From: Malachius bipustulatus
Taxonomy: Eukaryota > Arthropoda > Insecta > Coleoptera > Melyridae
Assembly (NCBI GenBank): GCA_910589415.1
Contig: OU342635.1
Location: forward strand, 9,982,001-10,046,000
Direction of reading: 5' to 3'
DNA: 64,000 nucleotides
How positions within the stretch are numbered: position 1 is the stretch's first letter; each line of letters opens with the position of its first letter. The translations under genes were made by a program, and so were the position numbers. Shown in pieces: positions 20,472-32,105 of the stretch. The notes beneath the pieces were generated by a model. It searched no databases. It had not been told where the DNA came from and saw only the letters and a program-made list of their open reading frames with translations.

Positions 20472-21615
20472 AAAGCACAGGTGTGCAAAAGAGTGGTTAT
20501 TGAAATAGATAGAAGTGTGAAAGATATATGAAATATATCTATCTTCATTTTCCACTTTTTTATACTCTCTATGCAAAATCACAGCCCATCTTGCCCTTCA
20601 CCATTTTACGCCCTTGCAAACGAATTCTCTCGCTCTTCACTCGCTTTTAAACTCCCTTACAGGAAGTCCACAGTAAACAACGAGTCCCAGTTAAATTCCC
20701 CGCTTTTCCGACAAAAGAAAAATCCCAGTAGGTTCTTTTGCGCATCCGTTTCGGCCATAGTAATCCTGGCATACCTCAATCAAAGAGCAGGGGTGACTAC
20801 GGTAATGACAACGGTAAACACAACGTAGGAAAACACAGCGGTCCTATTAGGGGAAACCCAGGGAAACTAGACGATCACACGGTGGCTTTTCGCCAAAGAC
20901 GAGGGGGCCCGGGTCCTCTGCGCTACAATATCCGGTTATATTTTAAAACACCCGTGCAGAAACTTATTCGCCACTGTTGCTTCACTATGAACATTCAGTG
21001 ATTGAGCAGTGGTTTTATAGCCTTCTCTGGGAGCTGATTCGCTTTCCCTGGAAGCTGATTTCTTAAGCTGATTCGCCGTTTTTGGAGTCCATTCATTTCC
21101 GAGTCATCTCCTACTCCGCCACCTAGACTCGGTTCCTGAGCTCAACCAGCCACCGCGAAAAATCAGCCTTGTTTGGTGTTTCCAACCGGTAACAACGCAG
21201 CTACCCTAGAGTTTGATTGTTGCGTGTTCTCTGTTTTAAACTAGTCTGGATACTTTTATTTGTTCTTTGTAAAATCGACGTTAAATAACCGTAAATATTT
21301 CCCGCGTGGAATATATTGACGTGGGAAATTTACCTGGTAGAGGCTTGATGATCGAGCCTGTTTTAGTTGGGGCATAACACGTATAATGTAGAGCGTTTAT
21401 AAATACATGTATAAATAGTAGAAATTCAATTTCCATGTACTCTCAACTAAATTAAATTATAATAATTACAACATACGTATAACCTAATGTGTATTTTCGG
21501 TTCATTGTGTCGATAATCGCGTAATTTGCATGTATACCGGTGCCAACCGTGCACAACATGACGATACGAGTAATCAAACACATACACGTGAACCAAATCG
21601 GTTCGGCGTCGAATA
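20472..21615. other. Non-coding, partly GC-richer region
   Basis: From about 20560 to 21370 composition is more balanced than the surroundings. AGCTGATTCGC-like phrases repeat near 21030-21080. It could be the promoter or untranslated part of a mobile element. No gene is supported. Confidence 0.3.
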
Positions 21616-21800
21616 TCGCTATTTATCTCTAGCGGCGGTCCATGGGGGCGGCAACGGTGGCGGCGGGTAGATCGAAGGGCGGCACACCGCCGCCCGATGA
21701 GATGCTATCGCGGACAGATTGCGGCTTACGCCAGAAGCCGACGTAATTCTGACGCCAATCGTTTAGGTAAACCGGCTCCCTCTTTGATCGCGTTTGAAGT
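21616..21800. other. GC-rich island in AT-rich DNA
   Basis: A sharp GC-rich, CpG-containing block with GGCGGCAACGGTGGCGGCGG. Both strands have a 40-60 codon open frame here (minus frame 21629-21814), which is expected from the base composition. No family is recognised. It could be a promoter island or a piece of a foreign or mobile sequence. Confidence 0.4.
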
Positions 21801-22559
21801 TTTGCAATTTTCACGTTTTTAGCTTAGATTAGCGCTTGTAATCGTAAGCCGATGCTTGTATCGGGCCCGGTAATGAACAAAAGGATCCGAGCGAAGTAGT
21901 TCCGGGCAGAATTTAAAGACAATGTTGATTGGGTACGGTGAAAACTATACGAAAGCTGTTTGCAAGAACTCATCAAATAAATTGTTATTGTTTTATAGGT
22001 TTAAAAAGAGCCTTGCGACGATGAAATTTTCTCGAAGAGTTTATAATTGGTATTCAAAGTTAAGCTATTTCAGGAACAGAACGTACCCATTTAATAGTTA
22101 TTAGTTCTTTTAATCCACTTACTATAAGAAAAATAAGTTTTGTTGGAGACTCAATTAATTACTACAAGCAAGCGGGACAAAAACTCCTTACACTTTCTCG
22201 TTCGTATTCATTATCCTGACCTAAATACCTGTGTTTATTTAAAATAAGTTTTATGGTTGCAGATAGAGGTCGCTACATGAAAAAGGAGGGGATAACCACC
22301 CCCTCTCAAGTGTGTCGTTTGGAGGGGCAGTACTGAACTGAATGTTGCAAGTAGTAGTGGCGATTGTGTTGTAACTAATCCAGAGAGAGATATATCAAGT
22401 CGACTAATTAATTTTTCCAAATTGTACCTTCAAAACTGATCATGAATCATTTTCCTGGGATTTTCGTCCTACGAGCAAAATATGCTTCAAACAACTTCAC
22501 TGAGTAAGGTACTTTTATCAGAGTTGCTGGAGATAGAAGATTTGCACAGGTAGGCCAAA
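21801..22559. other. Unassigned region
   Basis: AT-rich. Short frames only, none recognised. Confidence 0.25.
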
Positions 22560-22857
22560 CGTTCCGAGCTAACCTACAAATATCATGAGTCCAAAGTCCG
22601 AAATCTACCACGATTTCAGTTGAAGTCGGCCATCCAAGCCTACATATCAAAGTAATGAGAAAAGTTAGAAAGAGCAAGCGGTAATTCTACGGTAATACTA
22701 GCGGTAGTACATACGTTCAAACCTTCATACGTTGGCAGCAAACCTACAAAGACTATGAGCCCAAAGTCCGGAATCTCTCACGATTTCAGTTGAAGCCAGC
22801 CATTCAAGTTTACATACCGAAGTAATGGGAAAAGTTAGAAGAAAGAACAAGTGATAA
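22560..22857. repeat. Tandem duplication, ~170-bp period
   Basis: About 22563-22685 and 22733-22857 are direct copies, sharing AACCTACAAA, CCAAAGTCCG, AATCT, CACGATTTCAGTTGAAG and AAAAGTTAGAA. Point changes are scattered. Non-coding. Confidence 0.8.
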
Positions 22858-25072
22858 TTTTCGTTACAGATTTCTCAATCAATTATACTCCCAAAAATTG
22901 CAGTAGGAATGTTAATTTCTTCATAAATTCCAAAAAGAAATAAATGTTTTATTGCTGTCAGGCCTGCACCTCATGATGTACTCGATGCAGAAACAGTTAA
23001 AGACGATAAAGTTGCGTCTTAAATAACACCAAGATAAACAATCTCGGTGACCTTGGACAAATTTTACTGTTGGAAAGTAAGTTCCAACTCCGAAACTGAA
23101 TAAAATAAAGTGTCTGGTCTTATTTTACTTTATACCCCCTGCAATTCCGGTAACTAGGATGGAGATTTATTATGTAGTAACCCTGAGCGCTGCCGAAACT
23201 GTACCTATCGGTTCGACGAATTGCTAGAATTTCACAAGTCGATATAGTCAATTGAATATTTAAATTTATTACAACGGTTTGAACTGGGACTGCACTCTTA
23301 TTCTCGGGAGCTGCAAAGTAATACTCGAGTTTAAATCCAGATAGTACCGACTTCTCTTAAATTCCCTCAAATTTAAACAGTGAATCGGTTTTAGAAACCT
23401 GATAAGTAAGTATCGAGGACTGGTTACAGTGTTACGAAGGAAGGCATCTTCTTTAGGTTTTTATTTTAATGTCTTCTAATCTTTTTAAACGAAGATACCA
23501 TTGAACGTACTGCAAATAACTAAAATGGCAACAAGTTGAATTCAAAGTTTATCGAGAAATCACTCCCAATATTTTGAAAGGTTTCTGGGATTAAAAAAGA
23601 ACCGGAGCCCTCGTACGATCACTCTTTTGTTCTTTGGTGTAATCTAGCAGAGGTTTTTTGATAACTTTTAAATCCTCCGCGTAAGCATACACAAATCAGT
23701 TTAAATCGGGCTCAAAAGCAGGCTTTGTGTAATTGACGATGTAAGCTTAGAAGTCGATAGATACATTATCTGTGGATTAAAACGACCACTAGCGGTCTAG
23801 TAGATGAGGAGAAATGGAAAATATTACCCTTTTAGATCCCCAACTCAAAGCGATAAAAGCTGCAGTTGGGTGCAATTAATTGTTATACACGGTTCGCCAT
23901 ATTTGATTACCCATTTTTAAATTCGATTTAATTCTAACCGAAGTTATAACGTTGAATTCCACCCCCGAGCAAATTCGAGGGAAGTAAAGACCGCTATTTA
24001 GCAGCCAGCTAGCTCAACAATGAAATTAACTTACTTCTTTGGCAATGCACACACATGAACAACATCATAGGTGAAAGAAAATTCGCAGGTCAAGTTTTTA
24101 TTGATAAATTTAATAAATAAATAGATTCAATTTGGGGAGAGTGAACGCGCCGGAATTGACTTACTTTCACCGATTCCGTTTGATATGCTAACCGGACTCC
24201 AGCGATGGCTCGGGATGAAGTACTGATTCACACTATTGGCCCAATCGTTCCGGTTCAGCGTATCTCCGTATCCCTCCGTCTAGCCCACTGAGGTACTGAC
24301 TGAGTGGATTAGATTTGCAAAACAAGAAAACTATTTTTGACGAGTATTGATCGCCTGTAATGCGGTGTTGATTTTCCTCCAGTATGACCCTGAAATTGGC
24401 CCGAGAAATTGAATTTTTTCCTCTTATAGATTTCGTGAGAACTAACCGTTCCTCGCATGTAAATAACAATATAACAAACCTTCTCCGCGAATGCTGCTGA
24501 TGGTGAACTTGACCTAAAGACGAAGCAGCCAAGAAGTCGGTGCTCGGTCTGCTCCTGGACAGATACATAATGCATTCACGAATGATTTAAATACAATAAT
24601 TCAGAGATTAAATAAATTTATATTTGGTATTTTAATGTTGTGTATAATTTTGAGTCCACCCCTAACCCTGTCTGAAGGCATTAGTAATATAATTAAAACG
24701 TCTCGTATAAAAAAATTTACGTTACAATGTTAATAAAATAAAGAGGAAAGAACTCGTTTACTGTTCCCGAATTTCAGTAAGGATCTCATTATCACACTGT
24801 TAGTACTGTCACCACACTGTCTGAGTTCTTTAAGCTTCCCGATACCAGGATTGGAAGTAAGCGGAAGTCGAGCGGAATTGAAAGTTATAGTTACTTCCCA
24901 ATAGTGCCATCGATGTCGCTATGTGCAGTCGACACTGTACGGAATGTTCGATGAAATTACTAAACAGTGGGATCCAAAACGATCGTTGCAGAAATAATTA
25001 ATTAAATAAAAAAGTAACGACCTAGAACGGTTACTGAAATTATCGAAGGAACCTTTACAAAGTATGTGACTT
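22858..25072. other. Unassigned region
   Basis: AT-rich with no recognised gene. The minus strand at 24233-24568 has an open frame of 111 codons without family resemblance. An overlapping frame on the same strand is equally open, which argues for chance. Confidence 0.25.
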
Positions 25073-25261
25073 ACAGCCAGTATTATAAAGCCTCATCATA
25101 AGTTAGCGGGCAGATTTCTGGGGCCGTTTCTAGAAAATATATGGACCATAGGTGGAAAATATATCAATTTAGTGATTCTTGACATGAAAGTGATCCGCCC
25201 ATCACCGGGCGGATCTGCAATCCGCCCGGGTAACTTAATGGGGCTTTATACTGCTGGCTGT
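25073..25261. mobile_element. 189-bp MITE with internal GC hairpin
   Basis: Ends ACAGCCAGTATTATAAAGCC and its inverted counterpart GGCTTTATACTGCTGGCTGT form terminal repeats of about 40 bases. Inside, GATCCGCCC (25192-25200) pairs with GGGCGGATC (25207-25215), and a second ATCCGCCC at 25220-25227 could compete for the same partner. No target duplication is clear. Confidence 0.7.
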
Positions 25262-25817
25262 GTTTTTCTTTTGTGGATCAGAAGATCTGTGGTCTTTGCA
25301 TGGGATTACAGTTTATACAGGCGCCTCTGTCTTAAAACAGTGGAATAATTGGCACAGTCGTAAATCCGTATCTCGATGCTAGTTTGAATTTTAATCCTTG
25401 TAAGGATTCTGTGAAGGCTTTCCTTGGATGTTCCTAGAGAAGCTGACCGCTTGTTAGCACGCTTCTTGTAAAAGTGTGTTTTACTATTTTTCAATTAATA
25501 TTTAGTATCTGCGCAGTGCCTGCACCATAGTTGTAATTCTTATCACCACGCTGTGACGGTACATATCTCAGCCCATATTTTAAAGTAAATAAAACAAACA
25601 CACTATTCCTAGGAGTGGAGCATATATTTAAGAAAGAAGCGATCGTTACATAGACGGAAGTAATAAAAAAAACACCCTCACAGGATGTGTTCCCACGTAT
25701 ATTCTTTAGAAGTAGAATGCATAGGAAATTTCATGAGTCGTTCACCCATAATCACGCATAAAGGATGAGATTTCAGAGTGTAAGCAGGGGCTTCCCGCAA
25801 GAATAGTAGGCCATGTG
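25262..25817. other. Unassigned region
   Basis: No gene recognised. Confidence 0.2.
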
Positions 25818-25925
25818 GAAGAGAACCAAGTGAAATAAATCTCTCGAACCAGAACCAGATAAATCGAACCAGAAAGAGGTGAAATAAAATCGATCTCGAA
25901 CCAGAACCAGGTGAAATAAATCTAC
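25818..25925 (+). repeat. Minisatellite, three imperfect units
   Basis: Units built on CTCGAACCAGAACCAG followed by GTGAAATAAA occur about three times. The same phrase with its downstream context (AAATCTACCA...) recurs once at about 37275-37320, so both are pieces of one dispersed repeat. Confidence 0.65.
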
Positions 25926-27162
25926 CATGTAAGTACTGAGAGACGCAGGAGAATGTCTTATCCTGAAGATAAGGGAGTAAAACCGTCTCAACGCAGTGGT
26001 GGACAAAGTAGAGCATGGGGTCCTGATTTCAATAAATATAATATAAATATAATAAAAAATGTGATTAAAAATTAAATCCTCGGTACCTATGCAAAGTCAA
26101 TAATGAATGATGTTTCTTAAACCATTTTATGGTAATTTCAATGGCTTCCGATCACTGATTACAAAAACATCGCAGGGGGCCCAGATTTTAGAAGAAATAA
26201 CAAAAATATAATAAAACATAAATAAACAGATATGATATTTTTTGTACTTCCAACTGATGACTCCAGACTAATTACACAAAAAACGGACCCCCCTGCTGTT
26301 CTGGGGGTATTCCAAACTCCCCGGTTTAGCCGACCTATTGCAGCCCTATGGCGTAGTATGGAGGAGGGGGCATAAGGGGATGTGGTACTGGGTGGCAGAG
26401 ATAGAGGGGCGACTTAATTGTCTCTAACACCCGCTTTTTTGAAGATAAAAATAGTTGCAGCGAATTTTATACTGCTTTGATTACCCAGTCAGGTGTTGGT
26501 CAAGTCAATACCAGGTTAGGTCTTGATCGATTAGAAACACCATTCGGTCACGCGCATAAGTGCAACCGCATCTTTTTTAGCTTCAAATAAGCGGATGTGG
26601 CGATATTTTTGAAGGCGGAGGTGGAAGAGATCATTTATAACATTTTGGTCGGGTAGATAATTTTTGTATCGGCACACAGGCGGCAAATAGGCTAATTCCG
26701 GCCCTGGTCACAACGTACTTTCGTTCTTTAGAGAAGCGATTTTTTTTAAAATAATTTCTGAAATTTTATATTTAGGTAGGACATTTTAAATTTGGTATGC
26801 CCTACTCGAAGGGCCAAGGTAGTTAAAACCTTCAAATAAATTTGGCAATCGTTTTTCTTGAGATCTGTCTATGGCCGCCTCCTTCTTGTTAAGGTAAGTG
26901 AAGATTTTATTTTATTTTGAGACAAGTCACTGAGTAAGAGTAAGGGTAGGGAGAACCGCAGAAGGAGGAAGGGAAACGGCTTCAGCCTATAACTACAAGG
27001 CTTCTCAAAAACGTTAAATGCTCCCGAGGTGGAACTTTGAATATCCTTGAGCTTTAAGTGGGAGGTTTGGTGTGGAAGGAAAAATAACGACTTTATTGAG
27101 GTAAATTCAAGATCGTCTATTGTTTTTTTTTTATGATTATTTCCGCTTCTTCTGCAACTCCT
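25926..27162. other. Unassigned region
   Basis: About 26018-26290 may be two diverged copies of a ~140-bp unit (both with AATATAATAAAA). The rest is featureless. Confidence 0.25.
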
Positions 27163-27288
27163 CCAGAGGGATAACTAACTCTCTGAAATTTTTCAATATG
27201 AAGGGGGGTAGTTTGAATGATAATTTGAGAGATGATTAAATTCTTCATATTAAATAATTTCAGAGCTACCCCTCTGAGGGGATTGAGT
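27163..27288. mobile_element. Small foldback MITE
   Basis: Left end CCAGAGGGATAACTAACTC with CTCTGAAATTTTTCAATATGAAG (in two parts) is inverted at 27242-27288 as CTTCATATTAAATAATTTC and AGAGCTACCCCTCTGAGGGG. Arms about 45 bases, loop about 40. Confidence 0.65.
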
Positions 27289-29631
27289 TTGAGGGTAGTG
27301 TCACTAAAGACGTGACAATTTCAAAACAAAAATTGTCGTTGAAATTCACAAGTAGCGAGACAGAATATGACAGAATAACATAAGATGTGAGGAGGTAGTG
27401 AGCCTTCGTACACAGCGTTAAATAACAGAGACATGTTGGTGTTGGAAACGTGTCGAGGTGACAGTAGTTTCAAGAAAAATTGTTTTATTTTTAATGAGAA
27501 TTTAGGTTCAATTGTCGCAAATCTCTGTTTGATTAATTGAGAGCGATTTTTGAGTTCTGAAGACTTTTGAACGCGGTAGCTATAACTTCGATACGTTATT
27601 GTATCATCTCCATTACTCGGGTGCATTAGTTATTATTATAGTCAACTGTATCCTGCAGATAAAGACGAAAAATTATGAAAATAAATGAAAAAAGATTGAA
27701 AACCAAAAAATTATTGCAGTCAGACAGATTGAGGAAGATCATCCACGGAGAAATGGTACGACCAACCATAATGCATGGTAAAAAATAGTGGAATAGACTG
27801 AATGTTATTGTTCAAGTGTTAGCTGGCATTTTTCTCAGTAACCAATCAATGAAATCAATTTTTATTATATAATTGTTCATTGTTCACTTTCAAATCAATT
27901 TTCTGCACAATATACAACAGTCACGGTTACAGATAAAGATATTATTATGAATTAATTTATCAGGTCTGTCTGTAAACACAAAGGTAATAGAGTAATTAAG
28001 TTCCTGTTTACGAACAAAGGGGGTATAATAGACATCGTCGGAAGAAAGGGAGGCCTGGAGCGGTTACCTGGGATAGTTCTCAAACAGGGCGGATGATTCG
28101 ATTTACCGCATCCAATATTAACGATTGTGAAACGAGCTGACAGAACCGTACATAGTTTCTGCTAAGCTCTCGGCTGGAAATCTCCACCTACTGGACTAAT
28201 TAAGAAATTCTCACTAATATCTACGGTCATATATGCCATTGTATGGTTTTGGTCTCATTTTGTTGGATTGGATAGGAAAAAAGTAGTCCTCATAGAGAGA
28301 AGACTCATAATAGGTCGTCAATTTTTCGAAACTTCAATAATGATCACCCGGTATAAATAAATTATACAGCCCGATTAATAAATTATGAATCTATTTATTT
28401 ATTCTACCCGTAACCTTAAACTTCCGTTCGGACTGCATTATTAACTCACCTCTCAGCGCTGTTAACTTCTGGGAGTTACCGTTACCTTGAAGGAATTACA
28501 ACTAAAAATATAGTTGGAGCGAAGATAAAGGCTTGAGTAAATATTTCTACCATCGATCAACTCCAACAGCAGGAAATCCAGTCCATATACAGGAGGGAAT
28601 TATGTTGACTCTCGAATCGCTCTCAAAGCCAAAGCCACGACTTTACACAGAAAGATGTTGACTTTGTACATATTAGATAAACACCTGACTGAAATAGGGG
28701 TGGATGGTTCAACTCGTAAAACATCTCAAAGTATATGACGAGCTGTAGGTAATGAAACGATTTTTTTCTTCTGATTTTCCATTAATTAACGCAAAATTGC
28801 AGTTTCCTTCTAAAGTACCTATGTGATTAATTTAATACAAAAACCTATAATGAACTGGATTGCATGGCTTTCTACAGAGAGTTGCAGCGGGAAGTGGAAG
28901 GGCGTCACGTCGTTAAGATAGCCAAAGGCGTCGGAAATATAACTTACCTATGTAGGGAGATGGTAATTAGATACGTGAATTGTCTTCAGGTTGAGAACAA
29001 TGTCGTCTCTATACTCTAGCCTCCCTTTTAATACAATCAACCTTGCTTCCTCGGAGCAGGAATTTCATAAAGCCCCATAGCCGGTGCTTTACATGTCGTG
29101 CTCAAATCCTACATACTAACTATATTACCATATAGTTTATCTTCATAGTTATGCGTCTATGTTTCCTGTAACGAAATATCTTACGTTGTAGCCTCTAAAT
29201 TAGACTTCTTGAGATATAGCTGTTTTTTTATTAATTTTTTTTATTATACAACTATTACATCAATCCTACTATCTCGCAGCGACTTTTAACATAATAAGAA
29301 TTCATACAAAACCTCTTCCATTATTACTATTTAAATATTATGATGAAAGCTATACTTAGAGCAATTTTCCGGAGGCACTAAGATCTAAAAAAGCAACAAA
29401 AATTACCTTAGGCCCATTTTAACTTATTTCTTATTCTTATTTCGTACGAAAACACCTTTCACTTCCATTATTTTGCTTTAATTGCAGACAATTCGAGATT
29501 TGTAAATAGTGTAGGTACTGAAGGTGGGCACTAATTTAATTGAAATATCTCATAATATAAAAGCTTTTTGGGACTCAAAGGAAACTTTACTTTTTACTTA
29601 CACTTGGAGTTGCTGTAAGTACGTTCTTTAG
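27289..29631. other. Unassigned region
   Basis: Nothing convincing on either strand. One short phrase on the + strand near 27750 reads VRPTIMHG, which resembles the end of an RTE-type LINE but is too short to call. Confidence 0.2.
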
Positions 29632-29635
29632 GTAC

Positions 29636-30466
29636 TGTAACGGGATTTTCGGTATGGTAGAGATGATGTCCCAGGGATGGATAATTGCCCCCTTTTACCC
29701 GTGACAAGTCAATCAAAATTATAAAAACCTTTATTTACAAGTACGGTAGTTACACATATCTGTATCTGTTAGATTAATATTATTAACCACTGAACTATCT
29801 GGGCCGGCGCTCGTCCACTGCTGGCCGTCTGATTGGTGAGAGATACTTGCGTCGGTGCACGCACCTCTGTTGATTGGTCGGTCTGTCGGACGATTCACCT
29901 TCGGCTCCACTGCGTCAGTTGCCTCTTACCACCGCACGCTGCGTGTGCGTGTCTCCTGCTGCTGCGGCCTCCAGAATACGCGACGTGACGGGATTGCCGG
30001 ATCGACAACTCATTACATTGCGACCCGACGTCTGGTTTGCCTGGCCCTTAATACAGGCCAGGCGTCGTCTGAAAGGACCCGCCGGGACTTCACTACAGCC
30101 CCGGTTAACTCCCTGTTATGACCGGCAGTCGATCAGAGCTCAGTTCACTCTCATCGATCTTCCGACGTCCAGTTACAGCTAGGCTCGACTCATTTCATCG
30201 ACCTGCTGTAGCCGGCTGGTTACTGGACGGAGTGCACTCATTACATGCCTCCTGAAGACCTCCTAGCTCAGTTCACAGGGAGGGAGATGGTTCGCGAGTC
30301 AATACCTCGGAAGATCTGACCTGCTTCTCCGTTGGGTCTGCTTATATAGCCGGTGCCGGCGAGATAACCTGCTAATCACCGCTGTAAAAACTGTATCCTT
30401 CTGATAGACCCCTCGATTAATTAAAATAAATAATAATAATCAACGAATGCCTTGGAATTCGTTACA
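29636..30466 (-). mobile_element. Solo LTR of a Gypsy-like retrotransposon
   Basis: Begins TGTAACGGG and ends GAATTCGTTACA, and is flanked on both sides by GTAC (29632-29635 and 30467-30470), a 4-bp target duplication. Read on the minus strand it matches the LTR at 40207-41143, including the TATA region GGCTATATAAGCAGACCC and the long GC-richer middle. The intact duplication shows that one full element inserted here and was then reduced to a single LTR by recombination between its LTRs. The long frames inside are base-composition artefacts of the GC-rich LTR. Confidence 0.9.
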
Positions 30467-30470
30467 GTAC

Positions 30471-31569
30471 CTTTCTTGACTAAGTCGATCAAGAGAATGA
30501 GCCTGCAGTAGTTGATTGAACAGCACTTGGTTCTGTCTATTTTAACACTCTCGTTTAACCGGGCAACACGATTGGATTTTCTTCACTGTCCTTAGAAGAA
30601 CAAAATGGCTACGTTGGGAGAGTCTCCAACGGGCGAGTCGCTAGGAAAGAACATGATATTACCACAATACATATCTGTCAATTTTCACGCACTCGCAATC
30701 AGCTGGACCGCTGACCAGTCGATTTTTTTTTTTTTTTTAATTGAAAATCGTCAAATGTTTTGTAGTTTTATCCGTTATCGAACACTTTTCCCCAGAACCC
30801 AAGGGAAACATCGAAGCCGCGGGAAGCACGACTCAAAAATATAATTTTATACTTTGCTAATCAAAGTATTTTGGCTTCAACGGCAGATGTTTTTGTCGGC
30901 TGCGCCATTCCCGCAACCAAAATTAGGTTGATTTTGTGTACAGGTAACTTACGAAAGAAAATTTAAAGTACTCTATAGGGTCAACCGACCAGTAAATGAA
31001 CACTAACCAGTGAATGAACAAATAACTACTTTTTGATCAAAAATAAGGATAGATTGTATTAAAATATATTTATCTCTATAAATAATACATGGCGCGCATG
31101 TCCTCAATGAACATCACTTATTGGTTTCATTAAATGGATTGGTATTGTATAAGAACTGACAAGAAGTTGTAGTTAGTGACAGGCAGTCGAGCAAAGGCGC
31201 CATTTTTTCTTAAGGAAAATATGAACTCAGCTCAACTATATGACAGCTTAATACTCGAACAATAACACATTTTGTCATTTTAAGAGCTTTCAATTACTAT
31301 ACAGGCTAAGAATGATCGATTTATGTACAAATAATGTTGTTATACTTTACATATTCGTATTTTTTAGCCTGTTCAAATACTGGTTTGAAAATTTCAAAAA
31401 ATCTAATGAATGAACAGTATGTTCATTTACTGGGTTTTGAGGTGTTATGCAGGTCCTCGCTAAAATGATTCTTAAGATACCTTTGTTTTGGTATGAAACT
31501 TCCTTGACTAATATAATATTGTGTATAAATACTGCAAATCCAGTGAATGAACACTACTCTTTTACTGTA
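30471..31569. other. Unassigned region
   Basis: AT-rich, with a run of T near 30722. The phrases AAATGAACACTAACCAGTGAATGAAC near 31000 and similar ones at 31410 and 31545 recur, so a short dispersed motif AATGAACA is frequent here. No gene. (The quoted stretch is 20 bases in two parts.). Confidence 0.2.
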
Positions 31570-32105
31570 TGATTATTTTTTTTTTATTGAAAATGCACAT
31601 GCACTGCAGGGAAATCCCTATGACGCTCTGGGAGCGGTGCATGAGCGGAGATATCGATTCACGTTGGCCTTCAATCTCTGTAGGTTGTATACTTCGGGAA
31701 ACATGCCCTTTGGAATGCTATTCAAAAGTGATGCGGTTCTATACATAAAAGAAGTCTGAAATAGGGTGGTACGAGGTGTAACGAGCTGAACCTGATACGG
31801 ATGAGCGTCTGCGGCTCGGCGTGTATTTCTGCCCGGTCTTGATCTTGGTGGGATCAAGCGGGCCACGTCTTTTGAACACTTTCCATTAAAATATCTGTAA
31901 AACAGACTCAGGTCAGCTACTCTTCTTCGATGTTCGAGAGTGTCTAGATTTTTTGTCAAATCTGGGTCCCCAATCAAGCGGATGGCTCTTTTCTGAATAG
32001 AGTCGAGTAGTCTCAGCGTATGTTTAGGAGCTGAGCTCCAAATATGTGAGCAGTACTCCAAGGATGGTCGGAGGATTATACTGTAATACTCGATCTGTCG
32101 ATCAA
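31570..32105 (-). mobile_element. Jockey-like LINE, 5'-truncated 3' end with intact ORF end
   Basis: On the minus strand the frame 32061-31618 is open for 147 codons to its stop, preceded in frame by IILRPSLEYC up to about 32105. It reads HIWSSAPKHTLRLLDSIQKR, AIRLIGDPDLTKNLDTLEHR, ... LFQTSFMYRTASLLNSIPKG, and ends CTAPRAS. This is the C-terminal domain after the reverse transcriptase of Jockey-group LINEs. After the stop a 3' UTR with TGCATGTGCATTTTCAATAA and an A-rich tail ends at about 31570. It is 5'-truncated, as usual for LINE insertions. A decayed relative lies at 58500-59765. Confidence 0.85.

Noticed and set aside
29855..30182. Open frames of about 90-100 codons on the + strand
   Set aside because: They lie wholly in the GC-rich body of the solo LTR and have no protein resemblance.
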